From: Acanthococcus lagerstroemiae
Taxonomy: Eukaryota > Arthropoda > Insecta > Hemiptera > Eriococcidae
Reading direction: 5' to 3'
DNA: 64,000 nt
Assembly (NCBI GenBank): GCA_031841125.1
Contig: CM063109.1
Span: 25,763,321 to 25,827,320, forward strand
Shown: positions 20,816-32,325 of the stretch, one piece after another
How positions within the stretch are numbered: the first letter of the stretch is position 1
How the letters are laid out: each line of letters opens with the position of its first letter
Program-made: the position numbers and the translations under genes
The notes under the pieces: generated by a model
Seen by the model: the letters and a program-made list of their open reading frames with translations, nothing else
What the model was told of the DNA's origin: nothing
Databases searched by the model: none

Positions 20816-22714
20816 CACAATTCTGGGGGTTTCCCGAAAACAGTCGCAACTTTTTCACATAATGGACTATTTCAACGGTCACCCCCTTATCGTTCCGCTG
20901 CCTTGAATTCGCTCCCGAGAATAAGTTAGTAAACCTTGAGAAGTTCGTTGAGATAAGCACCCTGAAGACGGAAATTCAACTGACATTGCCTTTTCCTTCT
21001 TGGGCGTAAATATTTATTGACGATCTCGACGTATAAATTTTCCACTTGCTTACACTTAGTACAATAGCACTTATCGGGATTTTACAGCACGCAGACAGGG
21101 TTGGCGTAGCTGGGCGAATACTATTTATTATTTATCCGCGATGTCGGTTCGCTTTGCCAATTTTGACTGTAAAAATCAAGATCAGTATGAATCTTGAATC
21201 AACATTATACACAGAAAACCGTCGCCTTGTTACCATTTTTCCGCAGAGAAGTCGTGATTGAGGCTTGCCGCGGAAGATTTCATTGCCAGTCAAAATCTTG
21301 CGCTTATGCTTTTAAGGGATTATTCCTCGAGTTATGCATATCATGCTGTCTTTTCATTCAAAGGCCGTGCTGTGTCTGTATTATGTTAGAACCGAGTAAA
21401 GTAATGTAGGTACCAAAATCGGGCAAAATCGAATTACGCGGTGTTTTACGAATATGGAATTCAGGACGAACGCCAAAGCCCCACTAAATATTAAAAAAAT
21501 AGCAACCTCCAGCTTTTAGTCTTCTTCTCTCGATTCATGTGCATAATATACGAAAGGTAATCTCAGTAAATAGAAATTTTATACTGTATGTAGGCTTTTT
21601 GTAAGGGCGTTTAAAATCTTCTCTTTCAATTTTTTTCTCTTTCTTCGTTTTATTCGGTAACGCGTGGGAAAGTGGGAGAAAAACAGACTCGGAGAATAAA
21701 TATAGCCGAAATTTTCAAACGTAATGGTGATTCGTAATTCGCTTTCTCCTTCTCTATTTTTCTTATCTCCGTCGTATAAAAATGTTAAAACTTTTAAATT
21801 CTATTTTACGTTCCGTTTTCGGGACTTAAATTTTATTTTTCTTCATTTTCGCGAAAGATCGACGACGTTGTGGGGTCGATGAGATTTCGTTAATGCTCCA
21901 TCGCTCGTCCTTTGCTGTAACGAAAAAGTAAAACGGCCGTCGATGTATTCGACTTAGTTTACGAGAAGAGTTCTATCGTTATTGCTGTGTCCTTTTGGGA
22001 ACTAGGGGGAGAAGGGTTCTCATTACGTGTACATTTATTTCGACAATGATCACCAGCTGAATGATGTCTACGAGTCCAACGCGACAGCCGAAATGGTATA
22101 CATCATTTTTGAATACCCAATTTTACGACGAAAGATGACACGAGTGAATCGGAATGTACGAGGTTTCTGTGACTGGACAAAGTCTCGCAGAATTGTGAAT
22201 ATCTGTATCGATTATAAGTGAAATTTCAGGCTCATGTACAAAGCGACTGAGACGTCAGAAGGTTATAACTTACATTTGAAGTCTTTTGTTTCAAAGACGC
22301 CAGTTTCTTTTTTGGAAATGCTTTGGGCGGAAATCAGTCAAGAAGAACATTTATTATGGTTCTACGAATTTAACACATTGTGGAACGAAATTCTTCCCCG
22401 AATTTTACAACAGTGAAGCTAGGATAAGCCACTAACACTCAAATTTTAAATGGAGATACATCGAGTCAACTATATATTGAAATAGGAAAACTTACTGGAT
22501 CACTGATTTCAAAAATCCCACTAATTTTTAATCTGGCCGCTATGGGGGATTCAGAAGATCCGAATTTCACATTTAATAGACCAAAGCTTATTCGACTTAC
22601 TAAGATGTATCCGAGTATCAAAAATAATTTTTCGCCTAACAAATGAGTTCTAATAATTTCAATTTTCGATCGACTCGTTGTGGGAATCCGAAGTGAACAG
22701 CGTGGGTCCGGAAA
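20816..22714. other. Unassigned region
   Basis: No recognised protein or element. Short frames at 21046-21409 and 22027-22416 have no domain support. 22440-22560 has a diverged unit of the 'CACTGATTTCAAAAATCCC' satellite type. The rest is plain AT-rich sequence that could be host intergenic or intronic DNA. Confidence 0.3.
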
Positions 22715-22935
22715 ATTTTTTTTATTTTATAATTGATTGGAGGGGCTTGTTGCCAATAGGCTATCGCCTCCTAATTACATACTTATTTATAATATTGTTA
22801 TTCGATTAGTGCTAATTATAAAGTCTATGAATTTGTGCAAGCTCTGTGCCTGGGCTATTATAAAAGAATCGATGATGGATAGAAGTTGGTGTGCGTCACA
22901 TGACTAGCATTCAGTGATGATATACTGGATGTTGG
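22715..22935 (-). mobile_element. Probable LINE 3' end (Jockey/I-like)
   Basis: The minus-strand reading contains SIIDSFIIAQAQSLHKFIDF and ISTNRI, followed by GGCGATAGCCTATTGGCAAC and an A-rich end. That arrangement of a short hydrophobic C-terminus plus a GGCGA-type 3' UTR and poly-A is common in Jockey/I-group LINEs of insects. The coding part upstream is too decayed to confirm. Confidence 0.35.
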
Positions 22936-23109
22936 TGGATAAATACGTAATACCGATTGCTTAAACAGGAACTATACGAACTAGAAATAGTGTCGAAATT
23001 ACGAGTTTTGGTGGTTATTGAGTTTAAATTAAGCTGGGATACGCGGAGAAGACTATGTCGGCAATAGCTCCTGCCAGAGAGAAAAACTGAAGTTAAAAAA
23101 GCTTTATGA

Positions 23110-23252
23110 TCGGTCTAGTCTTATCCTCAAATAAGCCTGCTACAGTCTTGGAAAGTCTCTAGGAATCTTGAGCAACTACGAAATCTTTCTAGGAATTTTG
23201 AGCAAGTGTAGAAAATCTTCAAGTCGTAGGCGAGTCTCGAAAAGGCTTATAG
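23110..23252. repeat. AGTCTT-rich degenerate repeat
   Basis: Words such as CTTGGAAAGTCTCTAGGAATCTTGAG recur with 20-30 base spacing. The same style of sequence occurs at 25380-25730 and, inverted, at 61150-61870. It is probably a decayed tandem array. Confidence 0.45.
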
Positions 23253-23502
23253 AGCCTTAAAAGGGATCTTAAAAAACTGGGGCAGAAATGGGAGAATCGC
23301 GAAGAGTTTGAAACGAGTCTTGAACAGTTTTAGCGGATCTAAAGAAAGTTTGAAAGAGCTTTAAAAAAACGTCTACCGGCTGGGGCGTTACGAGCCTTAT
23401 CGAATGGGGTGGGGTGGATAGGAGTACGTCGAACATGCCTATGTAATGCAATAATTTTCCGTGTAAACAAAGTAGACTGATGTTCAGAATACCCACTTAA
23501 TG
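23253..23502. repeat. Direct duplication, copy 1
   Basis: This segment aligns with 24388-24645 over its whole length. Both share GAGAGTTTGAAAC/GAAGAGTTTGAAAC, GAGCTTT.., GTTGCGAGCCC/GTTACGAGCC, and TGATGTTCAGAATAC near the right end. Divergence is moderate. The two copies flank an RTE fragment. Confidence 0.75.
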
Positions 23503-24387
23503 TTTTATTTATTTATGTATTTACAGCTTTACATTTATATGACTACTTAATACTAGCTCGGTTCCTCCTTGATAGCCCATTTCTAGGCATAGGCTTCTGA
23601 GCGCCTCTTCCACCTCTAACTATCTTGAGCCTCCCTTGCCCAGGTCAGTCCCCGTGCTTTTACTACCTCATCTCTCCATGAGATGCTTAATCTACCCCTA
23701 GTGCCTTTATACTCCATGGGTGTCTATTCCGTAATCTTCTCTGGCCAGCTTCCCTCTTGTCTCACGAAGTGTGCCGCATACTCTCCTTTTAATTTTTTGA
23801 TGGTACATCCTATATCTCTTATCCCAGAATCTTTCCTACCTAATTTTTTCCTTCTTCTTGACTTCCAACGTGCTCCTTTCCATGATCCTCAGAGTAGTCC
23901 ACATCTCACACCGACATTAGCAGCTGCCCATGTTTGACATCCGCATGTCAGTGTGGGGAGGGTGCAGCTGTTAAGTCTGTGGGAATTTTCCCTACAAACC
24001 TACTTTTGTTCTACCAGTAGTTTTTCCACCACTTGCTTACTCTTTTGGACATTTCGTTTTTGCATTTGTACTTGAAAGCAGTGGCTTGTCCCAGATACTC
24101 CAACTATCTGGTTAACTTTCTGTATTATTAACATCTCAATCTTAATTTCTTCACTGTTTTTATGTGATAAGATTTTTGTTTTTCCTGGATTTAGGGATTG
24201 TGCTGTTTCCCTGCTCTCGCATGCGAATTCGTCCACAAAGTCTTGCAATTATTTTGAGTTTTAGGAAATACTCGTGGTTACTATATCATCTGCAAATCTT
24301 AGGTTGGTTAATCTTTCCGTATCGATTTGTACCCCCTTCTGTTCCCAGTTTTATCCTCTGAAGATCTGTTCAATTACACAGTTAATA
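23503..24387 (-). pseudogene. RTE-clade LINE 3' fragment (heavily decayed)
   Basis: The ATTT-rich tail at 23503-23530 and the GCCCATTTCTAGGCATAGGC signature are shared with other RTE copies here. Minus-strand pieces include SLNPGKTKILSHKNSEE (24000-24248), equivalent to the 'MNLxKTK' step after the RT catalytic loop, and LEVEEALRSLCLEMGYQGG near the end. Many stops and shifts make it unreadable as one frame. It sits between the two copies of a 250-bp direct duplication. Confidence 0.6.
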
Positions 24388-24645
24388 CAGTCTTAAAAGG
24401 GGTCTTAAGAAACTTGAGCCAATCTGGGGGAATCATGGAGAGTTTGAAACAAGTCTGGAACAATTTTACCGGATCTTAAAAAAGCTTGAGAGAGCTTTCT
24501 TTATAAAAAGTATTCTGACTTGGGTGTTGCGAGCCCTTTTGCCGTGGTGGGAGAATGATAGATGGAAGTAGGTTGAAAATACCGATGTGATGCAAAAATT
24601 TTCTGTGTAAGTAAGTTGACTGATGTTCAGAATACTGAATTAATG
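24388..24645. repeat. Direct duplication, copy 2
   Basis: Partner of 23253-23502, in the same orientation. It shares the final TGATGTTCAGAATAC and the central GAGAGTTTGAAAC. The RTE fragment ends exactly where this copy begins. Confidence 0.75.
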
Positions 24646-24976
24646 ATGCAGAATATTTTCTGTGCAATCAAAAAAAAATTAGCAATTTTTACGTTTTATC
24701 AATATTTAATTCAAAATTACTTAGATGCTTTCGTATCCACCACATACATTCATCAAATGATGCTAGAATTAGCATATGTTTAGTCGTTCAAAATGTCGAT
24801 CAACCAGCAGCCATCTATATTTAGACTATTTTGTTTATGGTAATCTGTACGTGTTGTTGGTGGAGGCATGAATTAGGGAGGAGTCACACGTAGTGTGCTC
24901 TAACAAAATTTTTATCAATTTTTTTATTAAATTAAATTTTAAAATAATATAATTTTTTATCGGAGCGTAATATTAT

Positions 24977-25219
24977 GTGTCTCATGCACACTCGACCTGA
25001 GTGACAAAAACTATTTTTTTCAGGAGAGCGATTTAAAAGTCATATATAACGTTGTGTTATATAAGTGGTTCAAATGGTTTACGCCATCTAGCTGGCTAAA
25101 AATGGAAGTAATTCGTCATTTGCTAGTGTAGCTCGATAGAGGACGTTGTGATCTACAAGAATATGTATTAAACTCATTTTCCGTCAAAATGTCACTTAGG
25201 TCAAGTGTGCATGAGACAC
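24977..25219. mobile_element. MITE with 30-bp terminal inverted repeats
   Basis: The ends read GTGTCTCATGCACACT then C/T GACCT G/A AGTGACA (24977-25006 and the reverse complement of 25190-25219), with 28 of 30 matches. The interior is non-coding. At about 243 bp it is a typical MITE. No unambiguous target duplication was seen and the superfamily is unknown. Confidence 0.7.
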
Positions 25220-25379
25220 TCGATGTATAAAAAAAATAATCAACGGACTAATGGTTTCTTCGTTTTCCTGCTTGCTGACTAATAGTCCAAAATGCCAAGT
25301 GGTCAATCTGCCGGAAACTACCAACTCTGGGGATTTGTGGGGGTGTCACCTCATCCCTTGGCTGCACCACTGTCTACTA

Positions 25380-25730
25380 AACAAGTATGAAAGAAACTAT
25401 ATAAGTCTTGACCAATTTTTATAGAATCTTAATGAAATCTGAGTATCTTAAAAAGTCTTTAACATTGAACAACTGTTGAATTGTCAACAAATCTTAAATA
25501 AGAGCGTTACAGCGTCTTGCAAAAGAGTAAGAGAGTCTTACATGAAAATTGAACAGCTTTAGTAAGTTTTAAGAGTTCTAATGAGTCTTACAGGAATCTT
25601 CGAGAGATTTAAAAGTTTTGAAGAGTCTAGATAACGGCTTAAAGAACCATAAGTCTGGAAGAGTCATAGTGAGTCCTAAACGAGTTTTAAACCATCTAGC
25701 GAGTCCTAAACGAGTATAGAAAAGCTTTAG
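25380..25730. repeat. AGTCTT-rich degenerate repeat
   Basis: Many GAGTCTT, AAGTCTT and GAGTCCTAAACGAGT words occur, including a short tandem at 25671-25715 (GAGTCCTAAACGAG twice). This is the same style as 23110-23252. Confidence 0.5.
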
Positions 25731-26215
25731 GGAGGTTTACACAAGTTTGGAAGTGTGTACAACATTCTGACATGAGCACTGAAAATTCCTGAAGCGTAAA
25801 TAGTCTGAAGCACTGCTCAGCCTCGTTCCTCGGGAAAAGATTGGATGTTAGTATGATGAAATCTTGAAGATATTTCAAAAATGTCTTCCGGTTGAGAACC
25901 CAAAGTGCTGAAAAAATTGTCACTTCATTTTAGAGAAGACATTTCTATTTTCGATGTCAATTAGAAAAATGGTCTGCAGTGAGCGCAAAACTCCAAATAG
26001 TTCAATCTTATTTACTCACTTAGTTACCACCAAGAGACAGGAAAATGATTCTAATGTTCGCGGGGGAGGGGAGTAGAAATACCAAGTTCTTAAATATTTG
26101 GACTGATCCTGCCTCTCAATATTTCTCCTTGGATCCTCCACTGATGTCGATTGACAATTCAACGAGGTGATTTGACTTTAAAAAGTACTTTTTCTATAGA
26201 TACTAATTTATTTTT
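25731..26215. other. Unassigned stretch
   Basis: A 75-codon minus-strand frame (25696-25923) has no recognisable domain. 26120-26146 (CTTGGATCCTCCACTG) resembles a decayed hAT-type terminus, without a partner. Nothing else is supported. Confidence 0.3.
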
Positions 26216-26219
26216 CATT

Positions 26220-28000
26220 AATCAAGGGAATTTGGGTGACGTTTGAATCCTGAAGCACAAATCTGAGTTGGGTACAAAATCGAATTAACTTTTCAAAACC
26301 TGAGGACTTCGTCATTTAGATTATTTCATCAGATTTTTCAACTTCGTTACTTTACTCAGTCTTCTCAAAAAATTCAACGTTGCCCTTTTTAAGGGTCAAA
26401 TTTGAAATTTTAGAGATGAGATCGGATTCTTATGAAAAAACTGAAGACATTTTCGAATTCAGTGATCTAAAATACCCTACTTCAATATTTTACTTGATAT
26501 TCTGGAAAATATCAATTTTGCTCATTTCCAGTGTTAAAAACTTGGATTTTGAGGTCCAAATCGGTTTTTGACAGAAAATGTGATGGAATTTTCATATTCA
26601 GCGACCCAAAAACACTTGCTCCGTCACTTGACTCGAAGTTTCCAAGAATTTCAATTCTGTCCATTTTTCAGGGTCAAATTAAAATTTTTTGGTTCCCAGT
26701 CGACTTTTTGGAAAAAGTCAGATGCCTTTTTTTGGCTTAGAGACTAAGATTCTCGTGTTTGGATATTTTGCTCGATCAGGGGAGGAGGATGGGGGAGGAA
26801 ACAATTCTGTCACTCTTGGTGAAATTTAAAATTGTAGTCCAGATCAGGTTTTAATGAAAAATCTGATGAAATCGTCGAATTCAGGGAACGAAAAGTCCAG
26901 CTTCGTGACTATCCAATTTTTCATGAATAGTTAATGTAGCCACTTTTAAGCGTCATTTTTTAAAATTTTGGGGCCCAAGTGGATTTTTTCAGCCCAAAAT
27001 TTTCTATTTTGGTAACTGACTTGATTCTTGGAGAAGAATCTAGTTTGCTAATCTGAACGATCTGATTTGAGTTTTGGTATCTCGATCTGGTTTTAATGAA
27101 TATCCTTATGTAAGTTCTACTTCATCACTACTTTTCCCAAATAAATCAATTTTTAAGGGTCATATTTTGGTCTTCAAGGCCCAAAGTGAGTTCTTGCAAA
27201 AAACTTGAAGAAATTGAAAATCGAGAAATCTAGAACCCCGCATGTTGATACTCAGTTTTGCCTATTACAAGGATAAATTTGAAATTCGGAAATCAGGTCG
27301 GGTTTTGATGAAGATCTGAGAAAATTTCTCGATTCAGCGAGCAAGAATCTCAGTTTTGTTCCTGTACTCGATTTTTCCAGAAAAGTAAATCTTGCTTATT
27401 TTACAGGTCTTTCTTGAATTTTGGGGCTCGATTGAATTCCGACGAGGAATCTGATGAAATGTTCAAGGCCACAAATCTTGACACTTGAATCGATTTTCCC
27501 AAAAGCGTCAGGTTTGCCCATTTGAAGGGTGACATTAGAATTTTGCTATCCAAATCGGGTTTCGGTGAAATTTTTGGTTTATTTAACCTTTCAAAAAATG
27601 TCAATTCTTTCCATTTTGAGGGTTAGCTTATAAACATTTGGGGGGGGGGGAAGCGAAATTGAATCTCTACGAAAAACCTGAAAAGATTTTCAAATTTTGA
27701 AACCGACCCCTCCCCCTCCTATTTTAATACACTACTCGATTTTTCGAGGAAAGTTATTGTCAATTCAAGGTGAAATTTGGATTTTGAGGTTCAATCTGGG
27801 TTTGGTAAAAAATGTGATACTCATGGATTTGGCGAACCAAAGTGCTATTTCGTTACTTTACTTAATTTTCCCAGTAAAGTCAGTTTTGTAAATTTTAACG
27901 GTCAACATTCATTTCTGGAACCTAGATCGAGCTCCTACAAAAAGTTTGAAGAAATTTCAAATTTAAGAACTGAACGGCTATCTTCCACCTAAAATTTCAA
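26220..28000. repeat. Ancient tandem satellite, unit about 130-150 bp
   Basis: About a dozen diverged units occur in a row. Each follows the order GGGTCAAATTTGAAATTTTGG, then CCAAATCGGGTTTTGATGAA, then AATCTGA..GAAATTTTCGAATTCAGCGAC, then CTTCGT.ACTCGATTTT.CC..AAAGTCAATTTTG. Unit starts lie near 26386, 26533, 26670, 26817, 26950, 27150, 27262, 27400, 27526, 27620, 27768 and 27899. Unit length varies because of indels. Short frames inside are by-products. Single units in the opposite orientation are scattered elsewhere in the window. Confidence 0.75.
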
Positions 28001-28149
28001 AATTGGCGACAAGTTTTGCCCCCTTTTGGGAATAGGGGGCGGCATTTTCATTTAAAAAGAAACGAGAACGTGCCATTTGAAGATCATCATTTCCCCTGCG
28101 TCGAGTTTCAGCTCCTTATTTGAAATAGAAGATGAGTCCGGACCACAGC
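28001..28149. other. Unassigned spacer
   Basis: Short AT-rich linker between two repeat arrays; nothing recognised. Confidence 0.4.
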
Positions 28150-28440
28150 AAGGGCATACGAAATCCTAGATCAGGTCGACATGAAATTCATAGTATTTCA
28201 AATCAACGTCGAAATTGAGTCCATTTTGGATAAATGCCGTTCTGTGCGCTGTAAATCTATGTGTACGTCGACATCGAGTTGAATTTGATGATTTTCCACG
28301 AACCTCAAATCGGCGTCGAAATTTAGTCGATTGCGGGTAATTAGCTTTTTCGTGGACCGTAAACCAACGTCGATATGAAGTCGATTTTGAGTGAAGGGGT
28401 TTCCACTGACCTTTAATCAGAGTCAAAATTCATTTGAATT
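28150..28440. repeat. TCGAC-containing tandem repeat, unit about 70 bp
   Basis: Four related units carry AATCAACGTCGAAATTGAGTC, ACGTCGACATCGAGTTGA, AATCGGCGTCGAAATTTAGTC and CAACGTCGATATGAAGTCGA at roughly 70-base spacing. Each is followed by a T-rich part ending near a GTAAA/CCTCAAA word. The minus-strand 86-codon frame covering it is a repeat artefact. Confidence 0.65.
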
Positions 28441-28479
28441 CATGTCTATATATTTATGGAACATAAATGAAGCAGTAGG

Positions 28480-28700
28480 TGCTTTGGGTTTTCATTCGGC
28501 TGAATTTCGACTTCAAGTCGACGGCAAAATTAAGTAGCTCGGTATGGTTTCTAATTCGAATGACTTTCGACTTCAGGTCGACGGCGAAAATAAGTAGAAA
28601 TGGGGCGGCACGGTATGGTTTTTAATTCGACTGACTTTCGACTTCAAGTCGATGGCGAAATTAGGTAGAAATTGGGGAGCACGTATGCCTTCAAATTCGA
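28480..28700. repeat. TCGACTTCAAGTCGA palindrome tandem repeat, about 80 bp unit
   Basis: Three units carry the odd palindrome TCGACTT-C-AAGTCGA (or AGGTCGA), then GGCGAAATTAAGTAG and CGGTATGGTTTTTAATTCGA. The palindromes are at about 28507, 28567 and 28636. The family resembles the adjacent TCGAC repeat at 28150-28440 and extends loosely to 28840. Confidence 0.7.
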
Positions 28701-30229
28701 CTGCATGACGACTCAATGACGACGTCAGTTAGCAGTCCATGTCGACGAAATTTTGTGAATACCTCAATTGGACGTCGCATTCCAGCCGACTTCAGGTCGA
28801 CGCTATCCAACGATTCCTAGTCAACTCATAATCGATGGTCGACATGGTTTAACAAGATTCGCAGAATAATAATTGATTGTATTGTGGAAGGGATAACAAG
28901 GTGGGAGAACGCAATCTCTGTGTGCATAACCGAACATCAATGTAAAAAGAAAGTTTCACTTTTTCGAGGTGTTTTTCATCTCTAATAGAACGTGTCGATA
29001 GGGCACACAAACCTTTCATCTTTTCGATCGGTTTTTGCGACCTCAAACACAAATATCGCGCATACAGGGTGGAGCATTTACTCGAGTTGAATCTGAACGG
29101 TTAAATCGAAATCGCGGTCACGAAAAGTACGTCGCCACTACTTCTGCATTGAAAAATGAAACCTGGCAGATAGCAGGCGGTATTTTCAAGGCGACAGAAT
29201 AGAGCGGAGCATTTTATAAAACGCAAGTTCAACTGTAACTTCTTTTTTTCCCAACGAGAAGAATACGCTGGTCGTAAAAGTTGTCATTTATCTATGGGAC
29301 GAGAAAAGAATCGGCACAGGAAGCGGAGAGAACTTCCAACCACCTACTTCGGCTAAGCCATTAAAATTCTCGAAACTTGCGCCGAAATTGAAGACGAGTT
29401 TTAAAGCAACGATTCGCGTCTTCGACTTTACGTTAACTTTGGAAAAAGTTATAGTCGAGTTGGTTTCCTTGGAAATTATTCGTAATACGATTCCGCGTAC
29501 CGAAATCGTCTACCTGGAAATGGTAGAATACATAAGGAAAGAGAAACTTCTATAGAGTATGTGAGAAGAGAAAAAAAGTCTCGGACAATAAAACGGCTCG
29601 GCGCTATTAATCAAGGGTGGGAAATGCCTCGTATTAATTACATCTGTAAGCGCTCTCTTAACGGCTCTTCTTTCTCGGAGATTCAGGACCGAGCTCCTTT
29701 TTTCCCATTTCTACATCCACTCGTCCTAGCTGCTGCAAAAGTTTTGGTAAAGTGCAAACGAGCGTGCAAACCAATCGCGACGATTTATAACTTCGGCTAC
29801 AGTACCGGAGAATAAAAATATTACGCACGTTCGAATTTTCTGTTTCGGTTTGATTAACATTTCTACATTTCTTTCTTCGCTATTTTCTATATACATTTTT
29901 TCTTTTAATCTTACGGATAAGGAAGAGATATTTCGTGAAATCATGCAAGCCCTCGAACAGCTGAGATAAATACTCACGAAACATTAAGCATGAGATGATT
30001 TTCAATAAGCTAACGTCTTTATTCATACGATACTGAAATGAAGAACATCATTTTCTAACCCACTTTCTCGTGTTCGCTATTCAAAATCGTGCCAAGAGTC
30101 ACGAAAAAAAAGTTGTTGGTATGAGCTGTAAGTATTCTGGGCCATAATCGAGGGGTGGACCGAAAAATATGAAGTTAAAATTTGAAAACGTAACAGCATG
30201 GAAAAAACAGGCATTATATCAAGAAAGAT
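28701..30229. other. Unassigned region
   Basis: No recognisable protein, RNA or inverted-repeat element. 29561-29815 has an 84-codon plus frame without domain similarity. Base composition is less skewed than in the satellites nearby, so this may be host intergenic or intronic DNA. Confidence 0.3.
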
Positions 30230-30640
30230 TTTTTTTATTTATTTTATTTATTTGCCTTCTTATAGTTGTACATAAAATTATTTGCATACATGTATACTAC
30301 GGAAAAGACTTACATATTATTTAAATTACCATTTGCTTCATGTTTGTACCTATTCCATCATTTTTTCTTAAACCAGCTTTTTGTGCCTTTTTCTTGGGAG
30401 AAGGCTTCCCTCAGCCGATCCCATTCTGCCCTTTCTTGGGCTATCCTGTGCCACATTTTATTTCTAATTAATTCTTCTATTTCGTCTATCCATCGTTTTG
30501 GCTACCTTCCTACTTTCCTTTCGCCGTGTCCTAGGAACCAAAATGATATATGCCCATCTATTATCCTTTGCCCTTGCATGTGCACAGCCCAGTTCCATTT
30601 CGCTCTCCTTATGCATACCTAGATTTTCTTTTAATTTCTC
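30230..30640 (-). pseudogene. RTE-clade LINE 3' fragment
   Basis: The minus strand reads RRAKWNWAVHMQGQRI, then PKRWIDEIEELIRNKMWHRI and AQERAEWDRLREAFSQEKG before the stop and an ATTT-rich tail (30230-30250). This is the conserved RTE C-terminus (RxKWxWAGHxxR..GRPxxRWxDEI..W.R.AQDR..W..L.EAF). The RT and endonuclease are absent. It lies against the 3' end of a Jockey-like LINE. Confidence 0.75.
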
Positions 30641-30649
30641 TGTAATTAA

Positions 30650-30930
30650 TTTTTTTTATTTTGTTTAACGAGACACTTACTGCCTAGTGGCTAATGTTCC
30701 AGACCGTGGGTACTGTTTACAAGGATTTATATAATTCAGTTTTTACAATTAGATGTACTAAATCCGCGATGTTGTCGAATTTGAGGCTGGGAGATAGTAT
30801 TGGGCATCTATGTTGCTGGTATTTAGGACAGCCATGTATCATATGGTGAACCGTGATGATAGTATTACAGTCTGTGCACATAGGAGGGGGTCGGCGTGAA
30901 AGCAGACGTGTTCATGGTAATCCGAGTGGT
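30650..30930 (-). pseudogene. Jockey-like LINE C-terminus, distal part
   Basis: Read on the minus strand, this part has RRPPPMCTDCNTIITVHHMI followed by HGCPKYQQHR, a CX2CX7HX4C knuckle that ends Jockey/I-group ORF2 proteins. A short tail (FDNIADLVHLI) and an A-rich 3' end at 30640-30665 follow. The upstream portion of the same gene continues at 32334, on the far side of a hAT insertion. The joined region would still be a 5'-truncated, frameshifted remnant. Confidence 0.7.
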
Positions 30931-30938
30931 GTCCCAAT

Positions 30939-32325
30939 CAGAGGTGGGTAAAATCACAAACTTTTAAAATCGTTCACGTTCACCTAAAAGTTTGCTCGTT
31001 CACGTTCAGTTCACGTTCACCTACAAATATAGTAGTTCACGATCACGTTCTTTTGCTGTTTGTGAACGAGTGAACGGCGTTCACATCCTCTCTAATTTTC
31101 GTGGTATTCTTTACTCTAGTCTTGATTTCACAACGCGCCCATTCCTGCGAATACGAAAAGTTATTCCTAGATCCAAGTTCCAGCCAGCAGTAAGAAGCTA
31201 GTCTATTTTGCAGTTATAAAGACGAAAGTTATCAGAAGATGGCATTTCTGATGTCTTATGTTATGCTCTTTCTTCAGTTAATCCAAAGTATTCAAATTTT
31301 TGTAATTCTTTTTTATTCAGTCACTTCAATATTTTGAGGTGAATCACATACACGGAACTAGATAACTATTTCTGGAGGGGGGGGGGGCTGATTTTGCATG
31401 TGAGGGCTCAGCTCCCTGAATCCTTCTTCTCCAGTTCCATCAAGAGAGAATCATCATTTTTTGGCTTTTATTCATGTTCGCCCATAATATTTACCTTACA
31501 TTACTCTTAGTAGAAATTTTCTACAGCAACACTGCAAAATTTTTTTTACCTTGCGACAGCAAAACTAAACCAAACAAAACAGATAAAATTACAGTAGGCT
31601 AATGCATGAAGGGGAAGTACAGCACCATTAGAATATTATAATTGGAAACAGGGAAAAACGTGAAGAAAATTATTCTTCTAATGATTTTTAATAAAGAAAC
31701 CAACCTTCTCATTCCTCCAGTTAACTCATTTCAATATTCACTCTGTTTATAGGCTTGGGACTCACATGCCCCTGGCTTTTTCAAGATGTTGAGACCCAAG
31801 ACCACTGCTCAGAAAGTGTACTTGCTGAATTGATTCTTCCAAAAATCATGCATGGAAGAGGGAACATGGTAAAAAATAATAAAACCATACAAGAACAAGA
31901 AGCATAATAACTCTTCACAGAAAACTAAAATCAGATATTTGATATACTAAATTTTTGAAATGATTCAGATTTTCTTATTTTTGAAAATTTAATTTTTTTT
32001 CGTGGGGGCCTATAAGGGCTGGGGCCTAGGTCGGGATAGTGACCCTCCGGCCCGGGCCAGTCCGCCACTGCCTTGACGTTTACTGCCTACTACACCCTAC
32101 CAGTAAAGAGTAAACGTCAATGTCAGCAGCCGAGTAGCCTCTTGCATCTCGCCCTCATTTCTTCAGAAAGGAAAGAGATCTCGTTCACTTTCGTTCACTC
32201 GTTCACGTTCGTCAGAAATTTCGTTCACGTTCACTCTTAAAAATATCGTTCTCGTTCACGTTCGTCAAAAATGTGAACGAGTTCACGAACTGAACGATGT
32301 TCACAAGTGAACTTACCCATCTCCG
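30939..32325. mobile_element. hAT-type non-autonomous transposon with 8-bp TSD
   Basis: The left terminus is CAGAGGTGGGTAA. The right terminus, reverse complemented, is CGGAGATGGGTAA. Flanking 8-mers are GTCCCAAT (30931-30938) and GTCTCAAT (32326-32333), with one mismatch, as expected for an aged hAT target duplication. Subterminal regions are packed with GTTCACGTTCAC and GAACGAGTGAAC repeats (30990-31085 and 32180-32305), typical transposase-binding-like arrays. The 1387-bp body has no transposase frame. It splits a Jockey-like LINE whose reading resumes on either side. Confidence 0.88.
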
